Assembly (NCBI GenBank): GCA_015057025.1
Contig: SVFD01000001.1
Span: 310,001 to 374,000, forward strand
Length of the DNA: 64,000 bases
DNA from: Lachnospiraceae bacterium
GTDB taxonomy: Bacteria; Bacillota; Clostridia; Lachnospirales; Lachnospiraceae
Direction of reading: 5' to 3'
In this document: one piece after another, positions 1-9,240 of the stretch
Layout: every line of letters begins with the position of its first letter
Numbering within the stretch: the stretch's first letter is position 1
Made by a program: the position numbers and the translations under genes
The notes under the pieces: model-generated
The model's database searches: none
What the model was told of the DNA's origin: nothing
What the model saw: only the letters and a program-made list of their open reading frames with translations

Positions 1-1
1 T

Positions 2-400
2 GACGGTATTTTGGTTTCTGATAAAAATAAATCCAGCTATATTAAGCCTTATGTGGACAACATCGACGGGCAGATTATGTATGCGGAAAAATCCTGGGGC
101 AGTTACCGTGTTATGGACGTGGAAGAAGGCAGTATGACAATTAAGGTAACCTTGAATGCCGGACATCAAATGAATTACCACAGTCATGAAAGAAGGGATG
201 AGGTATGGACTATTATATCCGGCACGGGGAAGACTGTTGTAGACGGAATGGAGCAAACGGTTAGTGCGGGAGATGTCATTACCATGCAGGCAGGATGTAA
301 GCATACAATTGTTGCAACTACAGAGCTTAAGCTGATTGAAGTGCAACTTGGCAGGGAGATTTCTGTTGATGACAAATATAAACACGAGCCCGAGTACTAA
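2..400 (+). CDS. manC: Mannose-1-phosphate guanylyltransferase, C-terminal cupin part (cut by window start)
   Basis: The reading frame is open to the window edge, so only the last ~133 residues are present. They form the type-II mannose-6-phosphate isomerase/cupin module found at the C-terminus of GDP-mannose pyrophosphorylases, with the cupin metal-binding pattern H-x-H (YHSHERRDE) and a downstream GCKH. The family makes GDP-mannose from mannose-1-phosphate and GTP in the cytoplasm. The nucleotidyltransferase domain must lie to the left. The end overlaps manA by 32 bp, so the two are translationally linked and supply the mannose branch of the polysaccharide locus. Bifunctionality (GMP plus PMI) is possible, but a dedicated manA follows. 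Confidence 0.85.
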   Translation, partial: DGILVSDKNKSSYIKPYVDNIDGQIMYAEKSWGSYRVMDVEEGSMTIKVTLNAGHQMNYHSHERRDEVWTIISGTGKTVVDGMEQTVSAGDVITMQAGCKHTIVATTELKLIEVQLGREISVDDKYKHEPEY

Positions 401-1418
401 GGGTGAAATCGGACAAGTGAATAAGGGTGAAGGTATAGAACCATTTCTTTTAAAACCGGCATGCAAGGACTATCTTTGGGGAGGAGAGAGGCTTGCAACG
501 GAATACGGCAAAGAGTATGGAATCAGACCTTTGGCTGAAACGTGGGAATGTTCGACGCATTCTGACGGAGTCAGTATCATAGACAGTGGAATTTATAAAG
601 GTATGCCGTTAGATATCTTCATTAAACAACATCCGGAGTGTCTCGGAAGGCATCCTGTAAAAGTCAGTGGTAAAAATGAGCTCCCTATTCTTGTAAAGCT
701 TATTGATGCAGGAGCAAAAGCTTCTGTTCAGGTCCATCCGAATGATGAATATGCATTTAAACATGAGCAGGGACAAAACGGCAAGGCAGAAATGTGGTAT
801 GTATTAGATGCCTGTGAGGATTCCAGGTTGGTGTATGGTTTTTATCAGGATACGGATGTGCAGACTGTAGAAAACAGTATAAAAAACGACACAATTGAAA
901 AATATTTACGTAAAATAAAGGTAAAAAAGGATGATGTCTTTTATATAAAGCCCGGATGCGTACATGCTATTGGGGCAGGGGTGTTGATAGCTGAAATACA
1001 GCAGAATTCCAATTTGACCTATCGGTTATATGATTATAACCGTAAGGATAAGGACGGAAAATTTCGTGAACTTCATGTAAAAAAGGCCTTAGAAGTTGCA
1101 GAATTGCGTGGCGATAGTGAACCGAAGCAACCCATGCGTATACTGAAGTATCAACCGGGATGCGCTACGGAACTTTTGTGCCGTTGCAAACATTTTCAGG
1201 TGGAAAGAATGTTAGTAAATACAGAAGACAGGGCAAAAGGAGTGGAATTATCTGCGGATGAGGAATCTTTTATTGTATTGATGTGTATAGAGGGAACGGG
1301 TATTATAAAGAGCAGAGATGATATTCATTTTCATAAAGGACACTGTATTTTTGTACCGGCAGGCTGTAGAGATATTGAGATTACAGGTAGAATGCAGTTT
1401 TTAAAAATAAGATGCTAG
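369..1418 (+). CDS. manA: Mannose-6-phosphate isomerase, class I
   Basis: A 349-residue type-I phosphomannose isomerase that interconverts fructose-6-P and mannose-6-P in a zinc-dependent cytoplasmic reaction. Visible family features are LKPACKDYLWGG near the N-terminus, the metal-site VQVHPNDEYAF and the later KPGCVHAIGAG, and the tail cupin ending in a VPAGCRD segment. An upstream in-frame ATG exists at 336, but the ATG at 369 is preceded by GGGAG at 354-358 at good spacing and gives the usual N-terminus, so it is preferred. It overlaps the end of manC, implying one mRNA. It is closed by a strong terminator immediately after the stop codon. Confidence 0.9.
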   Translation: MTNINTSPSTKGEIGQVNKGEGIEPFLLKPACKDYLWGGERLATEYGKEYGIRPLAETWECSTHSDGVSIIDSGIYKGMPLDIFIKQHPECLGRHPVKVSGKNELPILVKLIDAGAKASVQVHPNDEYAFKHEQGQNGKAEMWYVLDACEDSRLVYGFYQDTDVQTVENSIKNDTIEKYLRKIKVKKDDVFYIKPGCVHAIGAGVLIAEIQQNSNLTYRLYDYNRKDKDGKFRELHVKKALEVAELRGDSEPKQPMRILKYQPGCATELLCRCKHFQVERMLVNTEDRAKGVELSADEESFIVLMCIEGTGIIKSRDDIHFHKGHCIFVPAGCRDIEITGRMQFLKIRC

Positions 1419-1465
1419 TAAAAAGGAGAGTCTGTAAAAAACAGATTCTCTTTTTACTTTTTATT
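1418..1465 (+). terminator. Intrinsic terminator after manC-manA
   Basis: A long stem (1418-1435 with 1441-1457, one bulge and one G-U pair) around a short A loop is followed by a T-rich tail. It separates the mannose genes from the GH25 gene, which has its own promoter. Confidence 0.85.
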
Positions 1466-1528
1466 TCCAATTACGAAATGTTACAAATAGGATACATATT
1501 TTACCATATAATTAAAATTGAAAAAATG

Positions 1529-1557
1529 TTGAAACGTGTATATTAACATGCTATAAT
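1529..1557 (+). promoter_or_regulatory. Sigma-A promoter for the first GH25 gene
   Basis: TTGAAA (1529-1534), a 17-bp spacer and TATAAT (1552-1557), about 70 bp upstream of the ATG at 1629. It is a near-consensus housekeeping promoter and the only clear one between the terminator and the gene. Confidence 0.8.
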
Positions 1558-1628
1558 GTTACGGAAATGTTACAATGCAGATAAAATGCATATTGTATGG
1601 TCTATTTTTAAGATAAAGGAATGGTAAA

Positions 1629-4600
1629 ATGGTAAGAGATAATTTAAATTTAGAGGAACTGGAATGGTCTGATGAAGAAGATTTCAATTTGGACGAGGAA
1701 ACGTTGGTTCGTTCAACCGTGGAAACTTTGCAGGCCAATGATGTAAATTCTGTTGATGTGGATGCGACAAAAGTAATTCCTTCTGTTGAAATAGAAGCGC
1801 AGGTTACTGAAGCACAGAATGCAGATGTGGAGGAACTTCTGGATCTTATTGATACACAGTTTAGTGAAACAAAGGTAATGCCTGAGTTATCGGAAACAAC
1901 GAAGGCAGAAGAGATGCAGGAAAAGGACTTGGGAGCGACACGTGTAATTCAGGCGGCTGTTATAAATGATGCTTTTGAAGATGATGAGATTGAATTGACG
2001 GCAGAAGAAGCTGAAGAATTGGGCGACTTGTCTTATCATGATGAGGATGTGGTTCCTGTTAAGAAGGAATCAGCACCGACGAAACATCCCGGACAGGCAA
2101 GGAGTCAGGCGAATCGTAAGAAAACAGATGGAAAAGCAGCGGTAAAAACCGGAGACGGAAGGAATATTAAAGTGCAGCATAAGAAGAAAAATGCCTTTGA
2201 AAAATTTATATTAAATTTATCCTGGATGGATGCTGTAATTGGTTTTACCGGTGTGTTGGCGGCTGTAATTTTAGTGTTTGTTTTGGTGTTCTGGGTAAAT
2301 AACAATAATAAAGTAAATGATCTTGGTGAATTTGCCACAGTGGGTGTGCAACTTAGCGAGTTGGATACCGTTGGTCGAAACGGAATTAACCGTATTGTAT
2401 CTACCAGCGGTGGTGATGTAATCGGTGAAGCTTTTATTCCTTCGGAAAATGGAGAAGAAGAAGCAATCATGGTTTCTGTAAGTTTTACTTCGATTGAGAA
2501 GGATTTAAAAATCAAGTTTACGGACAAAGCAAATGAGAAACTGATATCAGGAATTGCATTTGAACTCGAAGTAGTAACTCCTTCCAATGAAACACTGACA
2601 TGGACGGATGATGACTTAGACGGAATGATTTATAAAGAAGGTCTTGAACCCGGTGCTTATATGGTAATTATCAAGTCAGTAGACGAGTTTTCCTTCCCGT
2701 CTGATGCTACTAAAGTCATGGTTAAAGACAAGATTTCATATCAGGTTATCAATGTATTGGATGAAGTAAAAACAGAAGATGAAATCAATGTTGAGGTAGA
2801 AGATACCGAAGATAAAGATAATATTGATAGCGAGACTTTGTTGGCTGATACTGTAAAATGGGTAGCGTCAAAGAAAGAAATCAGTTCCGGGGCTGACGGA
2901 TATGCAGCTATTGAAAAGTCAACAATTACTGATCCGGCTACGCTTGTACAGGCATCGGTAGGCGGATTCTGGAAGGTAAATACAGTATCGGTAGCGGTTG
3001 GAAGTACAACAAACCTTACTGTAAATAACTTTACACCGGAACAGGGTGTTGAATATAGTTATGCATGGAGTTCAAGTAACGCCGGAGTGGCTTCGGTCAG
3101 CGGAACAGCAGCAAGTGCAACTGTTACCGGTGTGGCAGCAGGTGAAAATATAACTATAACATGTACCATTACCAATAAGACTACAGGTGCGAGTGTCGGA
3201 AATCAGACGTTTACAGTTACGGTTACTGATGCAGGAACAGGGTCGTCAGAGAATCCTTCAGAGAACCCTTCAGAAAATCCTTCAGAGACAACGCCTTATG
3301 TTAAAACCATTACTTTGGATAAGACTACAGCAGAACTTAAGATGAATGAAACATTGACACTTACTCCGGTTGTTGAGGTAAACGGAGAGTGCGATAAGAA
3401 CGTAACATGGTCAACCAGTAATGCGGCGATTGCTACGGTTGCCAATGGTGTGGTAACTCCTGTTGCAGCCGGAGATGTAACCATTACGGCGACAACTGCC
3501 GGTAAAGATAAAGATGGTAAGGCCTTAACGGCAACATGTACTATTAAGGTTGTTGCGTTGGGAGATTTATCACTTAAGGTAAATGCTGCTACAGGTACGG
3601 TATTGGTAGGTGAAACTTATACAATCATTCCTACTGTGGAGAATTATCTGAAAGATAAAACAGTTACCTATACTGTTGATAAAAAAGAAATTGCTACTGT
3701 AGATGCCAATGGTGTGGTAACCGGTGTTGCCAAAGGAACAGCTGTTATTACAGTGACAACCGTTGAAAAAGGTAAAGATGATAAAGCACTGACAGCAACC
3801 GTAACCATTACCGTTAAGGCTAATCCTAAGAAGGATACTACAACCTTGTTAAAAGACAGTGCAGGTAATCAGGTATATATTAAAGATGCTGCAGGCAAGT
3901 ATGTACAGGCTAAATGGGCGGATTATTATACTGCTACTGCATTCTATATTGAGGCAGAACCTACCTACACTTATTATGGCTGGCAGACACTAAACGGTAA
4001 GACATATTTCTTTGATGAGAACGGTAAAAAAGTAACCGGTGAACAGGTTATTTCCGGTGTGAAATATAATTTTGCCAGTGATGGTTCACTGTCCATGAAT
4101 GGTGGTGTGCTTGGAATTGATGTAAGTAAATGGCAGGGAAATATTGATTGGACAGCGGTTAAAAATTCCGGCATTTCCTTTGTAATTATCCGATGCGGAT
4201 ATCGTGGTTCTTCTACCGGTGTTTTGGTGCAGGATCCTAAATTTGAAACTTACATCTCCGGTGCGACCAAGGCAGGATTAAAAGTAGGACTTTACTTCTT
4301 CTCGCAGGCTATAAATGAAAAAGAAGCCGTGGAAGAAGCATCAATGGCGATTGCATTAGCGCAGAAATATACGATTTCATATCCTATCTTTATTGATACG
4401 GAATGGACCAGTGGTGGTCGTGCTAATAATATTAGCAAAGAAACAAGAACTGCTGTATGTAAAGCATTCTGTGAGACTATTAAGGGTGCAGGTTATACTC
4501 CCGGTGTATACGCATGTAAGTCGTGGTATCAGGATTCATTAAATGTAAGCACATTAAATGCATATAAGATATGGCTTGCACAGTATGCATCACAGCCCAC

Positions 4601-4700
4601 ATATACCAACAGATACGACATGTGGCAATATACTGATAAGGGTAGTGTGAACGGAATTACAACGAACGTTGACATGAATATTAGTTATTTAGGCTATTAA
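1629..4700 (+). CDS. Membrane-anchored GH25 muramidase with Ig-like repeats
   Basis: A 1,023-residue protein. Residues 1-200 are acidic then basic and probably cytoplasmic, with three T-K/R-V-I/M motifs (T47, T81, T104). One transmembrane helix lies at ~202-223. A SpaA/prealbumin-like region (~283-375) precedes three bacterial Ig-like (BIG2) domains (~441-532, 557-642, 645-731), with a short S-E-N-P repeat linker between the first two, then a choline-binding-like aromatic repeat (~783-826). The GH25 lysozyme domain runs from ~827 to the end, with GIDVSKW (D831) and the catalytic D-T-E (D923, E925). GH25 enzymes cut the MurNAc-GlcNAc bond, here predicted outside the membrane. The gene is transcribed alone between its own promoter and terminator. 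The smaller GH25 gene at 10138 is a paralogue with the same juxtamembrane module. Confidence 0.88.
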   Translation: MVRDNLNLEELEWSDEEDFNLDEETLVRSTVETLQANDVNSVDVDATKVIPSVEIEAQVTEAQNADVEELLDLIDTQFSETKVMPELSETTKAEEMQEKDLGATRVIQAAVINDAFEDDEIELTAEEAEELGDLSYHDEDVVPVKKESAPTKHPGQARSQANRKKTDGKAAVKTGDGRNIKVQHKKKNAFEKFILNLSWMDAVIGFTGVLAAVILVFVLVFWVNNNNKVNDLGEFATVGVQLSELDTVGRNGINRIVSTSGGDVIGEAFIPSENGEEEAIMVSVSFTSIEKDLKIKFTDKANEKLISGIAFELEVVTPSNETLTWTDDDLDGMIYKEGLEPGAYMVIIKSVDEFSFPSDATKVMVKDKISYQVINVLDEVKTEDEINVEVEDTEDKDNIDSETLLADTVKWVASKKEISSGADGYAAIEKSTITDPATLVQASVGGFWKVNTVSVAVGSTTNLTVNNFTPEQGVEYSYAWSSSNAGVASVSGTAASATVTGVAAGENITITCTITNKTTGASVGNQTFTVTVTDAGTGSSENPSENPSENPSETTPYVKTITLDKTTAELKMNETLTLTPVVEVNGECDKNVTWSTSNAAIATVANGVVTPVAAGDVTITATTAGKDKDGKALTATCTIKVVALGDLSLKVNAATGTVLVGETYTIIPTVENYLKDKTVTYTVDKKEIATVDANGVVTGVAKGTAVITVTTVEKGKDDKALTATVTITVKANPKKDTTTLLKDSAGNQVYIKDAAGKYVQAKWADYYTATAFYIEAEPTYTYYGWQTLNGKTYFFDENGKKVTGEQVISGVKYNFASDGSLSMNGGVLGIDVSKWQGNIDWTAVKNSGISFVIIRCGYRGSSTGVLVQDPKFETYISGATKAGLKVGLYFFSQAINEKEAVEEASMAIALAQKYTISYPIFIDTEWTSGGRANNISKETRTAVCKAFCETIKGAGYTPGVYACKSWYQDSLNVSTLNAYKIWLAQYASQPTYTNRYDMWQYTDKGSVNGITTNVDMNISYLGY

Positions 4701-4705
4701 AATTT

Positions 4706-4740
4706 AAGGGCAGAGTTTTTCTCTGCCCTTTATTATGTTT
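4706..4740 (+). terminator. Intrinsic terminator of GH25 gene
   Basis: A perfect 10-bp stem, AAGGGCAGAG (4706-4715) with CTCTGCCCTT (4721-4730), has a five-T loop and a T-rich tail. Confidence 0.9.
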
Positions 4741-4751
4741 AGAAACAAAAG

Positions 4752-4788
4752 AAAAGCATGTGCAAAAGATGAACCTGCACATGCTTTT
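4752..4788 (-). terminator. Terminator of the PseC-like gene
   Basis: A 13-bp inverted repeat (4752-4764 with 4776-4788). On the minus strand it is followed by a TTTTCTTTTG tract, so it ends the convergent aminotransferase transcript. Confidence 0.8.
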
Positions 4789-4804
4789 AATTTTATAAAG
4801 TAAA

Positions 4805-5998
4805 TTATTTTTTGTAATATGCCACCAACTTATTTACGGCGTGAATGACGTCTTCTACATCCTGATCTGTCATGGAATAGAAAAGAGGAATGGTAATAAT
4901 CCTTTCATACAAATGTTCGGCTGCGGGGCATATTCCTTTTTGATAACCGAGCTTTTCATAGTGCGAATGATAATATACCGGAATATAGTGTACCTGAGGA
5001 TATATATTTTCTGCGCATAATGCGTCAAAAAAATCTCTGCGGTTGCAGTTTAGAAGCTCCAGATTTAGCTGAATAATGTATAGGTGCCTGGTAGTATCGG
5101 ATTCCGGGATTTCTTTTTGAATAATAATTTCAGGTAAATCTTTAAATGCCTCGTTATATCTGGCAACAATTTCTTTTCGCCGTTTTGAGAAAGCAGGGAG
5201 TTTGTCTAACTGACTGGCAGCTAAAGCTGCCTGAAAGTCGGTAAGGCGGTAATTGTAGCCTAGTTCTACTTCTTCATAATACCAAGGGTTATCATTCACA
5301 TTAACCATCTCTTCTGTATTTCGGGTAATTCCGTGAGCGCGCAAACGAAGAAGTTTTCGATAAAGATTTTCGTTGTTTGTGGTAATGGCACCACCTTCTC
5401 CTGCGGTTATGGTTTTAACCGGATGAAAGCTAAAGGTGGTCATATCAGCAATGCTACCTACCGGACGATTGTTGTATTTGGTGCCAATTGAATGGGCAGC
5501 ATCTTCGATTAATACCAAATTATACTCATCACATATACTTCTGATTTCGTCTAATTCCACAGCTTGACCGGTAAAATCTACTGCAACAACGGCTTTGGTT
5601 GCAGGTGTGACGTGCTCGCGGATGGAAGCAGGTGAAATATTATAGGTTTCGGGATTGATGTCTGCAAAAACAGGTTTTGCTTTGCAGTAGAGGGCGCAGT
5701 TCGCAGAGGCTGCAAATGTAATCGGTGTAGTTATGATTTCGTCGCCTTCGCCTAATTCAATTGCCATGCAGGCTAAATGAAGTGCGGCCGTACCATTACT
5801 TACTGCTACGGCATATTTTGCACCTGTAATTTCGCAAAGCTTTTTCTCGAATTCGTTAATTTTAGGACCACAAGTGATATATCCGCTTTTTAAAACCTCT
5901 GTTACGGCTTGAATGTCCTTGTCATCTATATATTGTCTTCCATAGGAAAGTTTGGTTTCTCTGACGGGAGTTCCGCCGATGATTGCAGGTTGATTCAT
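4805..5998 (-). CDS. DegT/DnrJ/EryC1/StrS-family sugar aminotransferase (PseC-like)
   Basis: A 397-residue PLP-dependent nucleotide-sugar aminotransferase. Family marks are the GYITCGPKINEFEKKL start, SNGTAALHLA, IEDAAHS and the PLP lysine in SFHPVKTITAGEGG (K195). The closest recognisable type is UDP-4-amino-4,6-dideoxy-N-acetyl-L-altrosamine transaminase (PseC), which works in pseudaminic acid synthesis; a QdtB/FdtB-like role on a dTDP-sugar is a real alternative given the rfb genes nearby. A GGAG six bases before the ATG at 5998 favours that start over the ATG 12 bp upstream. It is a single-gene unit on the opposite strand to the rest of the locus, and no other pseudaminate gene is in the window. 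Confidence 0.8.
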   Translation of the reverse strand: MNQPAIIGGTPVRETKLSYGRQYIDDKDIQAVTEVLKSGYITCGPKINEFEKKLCEITGAKYAVAVSNGTAALHLACMAIELGEGDEIITTPITFAASANCALYCKAKPVFADINPETYNISPASIREHVTPATKAVVAVDFTGQAVELDEIRSICDEYNLVLIEDAAHSIGTKYNNRPVGSIADMTTFSFHPVKTITAGEGGAITTNNENLYRKLLRLRAHGITRNTEEMVNVNDNPWYYEEVELGYNYRLTDFQAALAASQLDKLPAFSKRRKEIVARYNEAFKDLPEIIIQKEIPESDTTRHLYIIQLNLELLNCNRRDFFDALCAENIYPQVHYIPVYYHSHYEKLGYQKGICPAAEHLYERIITIPLFYSMTDQDVEDVIHAVNKLVAYYKK

Positions 5999-6102
5999 AA
6001 TAAACTCCATTCAAAATTATTTTGTGGAACAACAAAAAATATTTTGCTTGTCCATTCTTCATTAAGTATAAGTCAACTTGGAAACGGTTTCAATCATTTT
6101 CA

Positions 6103-6131
6103 TTGTTTTTTTTGTGGTTCCTATGTATAAT
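6103..6131 (+). promoter_or_regulatory. Sigma-A promoter for the polytopic membrane protein
   Basis: TTGTTT (6103-6108), a 17-bp spacer and TATAAT (6126-6131), 25 bp upstream of the chosen ATG at 6157. It lies between divergent genes. Confidence 0.65.
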
Positions 6132-6156
6132 AGCACTAGAGAAAGAGGTACATGAA

Positions 6157-7194
6157 ATGTTTCAGATACTTTTAAATTTTTTTTGGCTGATAGCTATTCC
6201 TTTTGGCTGTGGACTATTGGTTACTAAGTACATGCCGGAAGATAAGCAAACGGCAGGGCAAACGTGGGTAAACGGTTATCTGATTATGATAGCCTTCTTT
6301 CATTGCTTTTATTTGGCTTTTGTGTTGTTGGGGAGTACTTCGTTTAAACTTTTGACTCTTGTCTTTGGTGTTTTTATTGTTATATTTGCTTTGATTTCTG
6401 CGTGGGTCGGAAGAAAAATAATATATATATGTTTTTTGCGTATGAAGAATAAAGAGGCATTGATTTTAAAGAGTGTCTTTGCGGTTGTTGTAATATTACA
6501 AATTGTAATGCGTCTTTTGCAACAAGTTTCGGACGGAGATGATGCGTTTTTTATCGCTACGGCAACCGCAACTTGGAGCAGCAACACAATGAATTTAATT
6601 CGACCATATACAGGTTTTGTTACAGAATATTTAGATGTGCGGCATGCCTTTTCTTCTGCACCGATTTGGCTTGCTTTTTTATCGAAAGTAACAATAGTAC
6701 ATCCGGCGATTATGGGGCATAGCGTGTTGGCGCTGATTTTAATTATATTACATTATATCGTGATTCTTAATATAGGAGATGTCCTTTTTAGGAGAAAGAA
6801 GACCGAAAAATATATCTTTGCAACAATTATCGGATTATTTAATATGTATGGGTATGTGAGTATATATACGGCGCAGACTTTTTTCTTGACAAGAACCTGG
6901 CAAGGGAAAAGTATTTTTGCAAATCTGCTCTTGCCGTGCATATTTATGGTGTTAATATGGCTTGCTGAAAAGAAAACAGAAGCAAAAGATGAAAAAATAT
7001 ATTGTATTATAGCGGCAACAACTATGTTTGCGGCGACAGCTATGACAACTATGGCAGTATTTATTATTCCTTTTGTTTTTATGTTGGGACTTATATTTTT
7101 AGCAATTTTTCGGAAAAATCCGAGATTATTATGGAAGGGGCTGCTTGCCTGTGTGCCGACAGGTATTGTAGGACTTATATTTTTAATGGCTTAG
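6157..7194 (+). CDS. Polytopic membrane protein, N-terminal half of a probably split gene (DUF6077-like)
   Basis: 345 residues, almost entirely hydrophobic helices joined by short charged loops, with an external SDGDDAFF stretch after the third or fourth helix, a placement typical of the acidic loop of GT-C/oligosaccharide-transferase folds. The ATG at 6157 follows AGAGG at ideal distance; longer in-frame starts upstream are unlikely because the promoter -10 lies there. The frame stops abruptly inside a hydrophobic segment at 7194, and the next ORF continues the same kind of protein one frame over. Together they would make a ~612-residue protein. The family guess (DUF6077-like, polysaccharide-locus membrane proteins) is from general appearance only. 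Confidence 0.6.
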   Translation: MFQILLNFFWLIAIPFGCGLLVTKYMPEDKQTAGQTWVNGYLIMIAFFHCFYLAFVLLGSTSFKLLTLVFGVFIVIFALISAWVGRKIIYICFLRMKNKEALILKSVFAVVVILQIVMRLLQQVSDGDDAFFIATATATWSSNTMNLIRPYTGFVTEYLDVRHAFSSAPIWLAFLSKVTIVHPAIMGHSVLALILIILHYIVILNIGDVLFRRKKTEKYIFATIIGLFNMYGYVSIYTAQTFFLTRTWQGKSIFANLLLPCIFMVLIWLAEKKTEAKDEKIYCIIAATTMFAATAMTTMAVFIIPFVFMLGLIFLAIFRKNPRLLWKGLLACVPTGIVGLIFLMA

Positions 7195-7213
7195 GTGGAA
7201 AGGAAACAATGAG

Positions 7214-7996
7214 ATGGTAGGAGCTAACGGCTCTACGTGGGCTATGTTACAACTGTATATGGGTAATGGCAGTCTGATGCTGCTGTTTGTAGTTTCCTTG
7301 ATTTATTTGTGGATTACAGAGAAAAATAAAGGGATTAAAGCGGTTCTTGTTTATGTATCGGTAGCGGTATTGGCACTGTTTTTCTTTCCTTTTTTATCCT
7401 ATGTGGTGATTAATGTAATGAAAGAAGAGGAGATATATTATCGTCTGTTGTGGATGCTTCCGATGAGCATCGTCATTGCTTATGCAGCGGTAAAATTTCT
7501 TGGCAATATTAAAAAGAAATGGTTACAGGGAGTTTTGCTGTTTCTGTTGGCTGTATATATAATTGTAGGTGGTCATTTGGTATATAAAAGTCCTCAGTTT
7601 AGTAAGGCTCAAAATGTATATCAGCTGCCGGATGCCGTAATTCATATATGTGACGCGATAGAAGTGCCGGGACGTGAAGTTATGGCGGTATTTCCGCATG
7701 AACTGGTGCAGTATGTCCGTCAATACAGCCCGTATGTGATGATGCCTTACGGCTATGATGCACTGGTAGAGCGTTGGGGGATGCCGGATGAGTTGGAGAT
7801 TGAAATGCGAAAAGAAATCTCTGATGCAGAGCGTCTTGCTGAATTGGCAAGAGAACGTAACTGCCATTATATTATTTTAAATCAGGGACATGTTGTAGAA
7901 GGTACACTTACAGATTATGATTTTTCACTTGTTTTTGAAATGGACGGATACGATGTATATCTCGATAACAATGCTTATTTGGGATTATGGGATTAA
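7214..7996 (+). CDS. Polytopic membrane protein, C-terminal half of a probably split gene
   Basis: 260 residues: about four or five membrane helices, then a soluble C-terminal domain of ~120 residues ending in a DVYLDNNAYLG segment. A weak AAAGGA lies 10 bp upstream of the ATG, so independent translation is possible. The frame is open back to 7187, overlapping the end of the preceding ORF at 7187-7194, so a one-base change in that interval would fuse the two. It is either a natural frameshift mutation, a sequencing error, or two subunits of one transporter-like protein. It is transcribed from the same promoter as the first half. Confidence 0.55.
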   Translation: MVGANGSTWAMLQLYMGNGSLMLLFVVSLIYLWITEKNKGIKAVLVYVSVAVLALFFFPFLSYVVINVMKEEEIYYRLLWMLPMSIVIAYAAVKFLGNIKKKWLQGVLLFLLAVYIIVGGHLVYKSPQFSKAQNVYQLPDAVIHICDAIEVPGREVMAVFPHELVQYVRQYSPYVMMPYGYDALVERWGMPDELEIEMRKEISDAERLAELARERNCHYIILNQGHVVEGTLTDYDFSLVFEMDGYDVYLDNNAYLGLWD

Positions 7997-8039
7997 AAGG
8001 TGTGAAATACCTAAAAAAGTAGATTTTCTATAGGTTTTA

Positions 8040-8048
8040 TGTTATAAT
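8040..8048 (+). promoter_or_regulatory. Extended -10 promoter for rfbB
   Basis: TGTTATAAT, an extended -10 element with perfect TATAAT at 8043-8048, lies about 50 bp upstream of the rfbB start. The -35 (TAGATT, 8020-8025) is poor, which extended -10 promoters tolerate. Confidence 0.6.
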
Positions 8049-8100
8049 ACAATTTAGTATGTTCTGCACCGAAAAGAAGCAGATAAAAAGGAGACAGGCC

Positions 8101-9180
8101 ATGAAGACTTATCTTGTAACGGGTGGTGCCGGATTTATCGGTTCCAATTACATTCATTATATGTTTGAGAAGTATGGTGATGATATTCGCATTATTAATG
8201 TGGATGCGTTGACCTATGCAGGAAATCTTGAAAATTTGAAAAGTGTAGAGAATCGTTCTAATTATACTTTTGTGAAAGCTGATATTACAGATAAGGATGC
8301 TATCGGTAAGATTTTTGCGGAGAATGACATTGACAGAGTTGTACATTTTGCAGCAGAAAGTCATGTTGACAGAAGTATCCGTAATCCCGAAGTGTTTGTA
8401 AAAACCAATGTAATCGGTACGGCGGTTATGCTAAACTGTGCCAAGGCGGCATGGGAACTTCCGGACGGAACTTTTAAAGAAGGAAAGAAATTCCTTCATG
8501 TATCTACGGATGAGGTATACGGTTCGCTTCCGGATGATGAAAATGCATTCTTTTATGAGACAACGCCTTACGATCCCCATTCGCCTTATTCGGCAAGCAA
8601 GGCAGGGTCGGATATGTTGGTAAAATCGTATATGGATACGTATAAATTCCCGGCAAATATTACGAACTGTTCCAATAATTACGGACCGTACCAGTTCCCG
8701 GAAAAGTTAATTCCGTTGATTATCAATAATGCATTGCAAGGGAAGAAACTTCCGGTTTACGGAGATGGTAAAAATGTCCGTGACTGGCTGTACGTTAGAG
8801 ACCATGCGAAGGCGATTGATATGGTGCAGGAGAAGGGTAAGCTTTTTGAAACTTACAATGTAGGCGGACATAATGAAAAGCAAAACATCCAAATTATTGA
8901 GATTATTTTGGAGACACTGCAGGAGATGCTTCCTGACAGCGATCCACGTAAGGCATATATTAACAAAGAGTTGATTACTTATGTGGAAGATCGTAAGGGA
9001 CATGACAGGCGTTATGCCATTGCGCCGGACAAGATTCGGGCTGATTTGGGATGGGAGCCTGAGACCATGTTTAAGGATGGTATTAAGCTGACTATACAGT
9101 GGTATTTTGAGAATGAAGATTGGATGAAACGTGTTACCAGCGGAGATTATCAGAAATACTACGAAGAAATGTATCAATAA
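8101..9180 (+). CDS. rfbB: dTDP-glucose 4,6-dehydratase
   Basis: A 359-residue short-chain dehydrogenase/reductase converting dTDP-glucose to dTDP-4-keto-6-deoxyglucose. It shows the NAD-binding TGGAGFIGSN at the N-terminus, the STDEVYG active-site segment and the catalytic YSASK. The start is the ATG at 8101 behind AAAGGAG (spacing 7); an in-frame start 42 bp upstream would place the promoter in the coding region. It begins the rfbB-rfbA-(GH25)-rfbC series and probably supplies a 6-deoxy sugar (rhamnose or a relative) for the exported polysaccharide. Confidence 0.95.
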   Translation: MKTYLVTGGAGFIGSNYIHYMFEKYGDDIRIINVDALTYAGNLENLKSVENRSNYTFVKADITDKDAIGKIFAENDIDRVVHFAAESHVDRSIRNPEVFVKTNVIGTAVMLNCAKAAWELPDGTFKEGKKFLHVSTDEVYGSLPDDENAFFYETTPYDPHSPYSASKAGSDMLVKSYMDTYKFPANITNCSNNYGPYQFPEKLIPLIINNALQGKKLPVYGDGKNVRDWLYVRDHAKAIDMVQEKGKLFETYNVGGHNEKQNIQIIEIILETLQEMLPDSDPRKAYINKELITYVEDRKGHDRRYAIAPDKIRADLGWEPETMFKDGIKLTIQWYFENEDWMKRVTSGDYQKYYEEMYQ

Positions 9181-9190
9181 AACCATAAAT

Positions 9191-9212
9191 GGGGACGGTA
9201 AGCGCCGTTCCC
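9191..9212 (+). other. Intercistronic hairpin between rfbB and rfbA
   Basis: GGGGACGG and CCGTTCCC form an 8-bp stem (one G-U) with a 6-nt loop and no T tract. It is more likely to adjust mRNA stability than to stop transcription. Confidence 0.55.
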
Positions 9213-9240
9213 ATTCAGTGCGTATAAAAGGAGATAAAAA

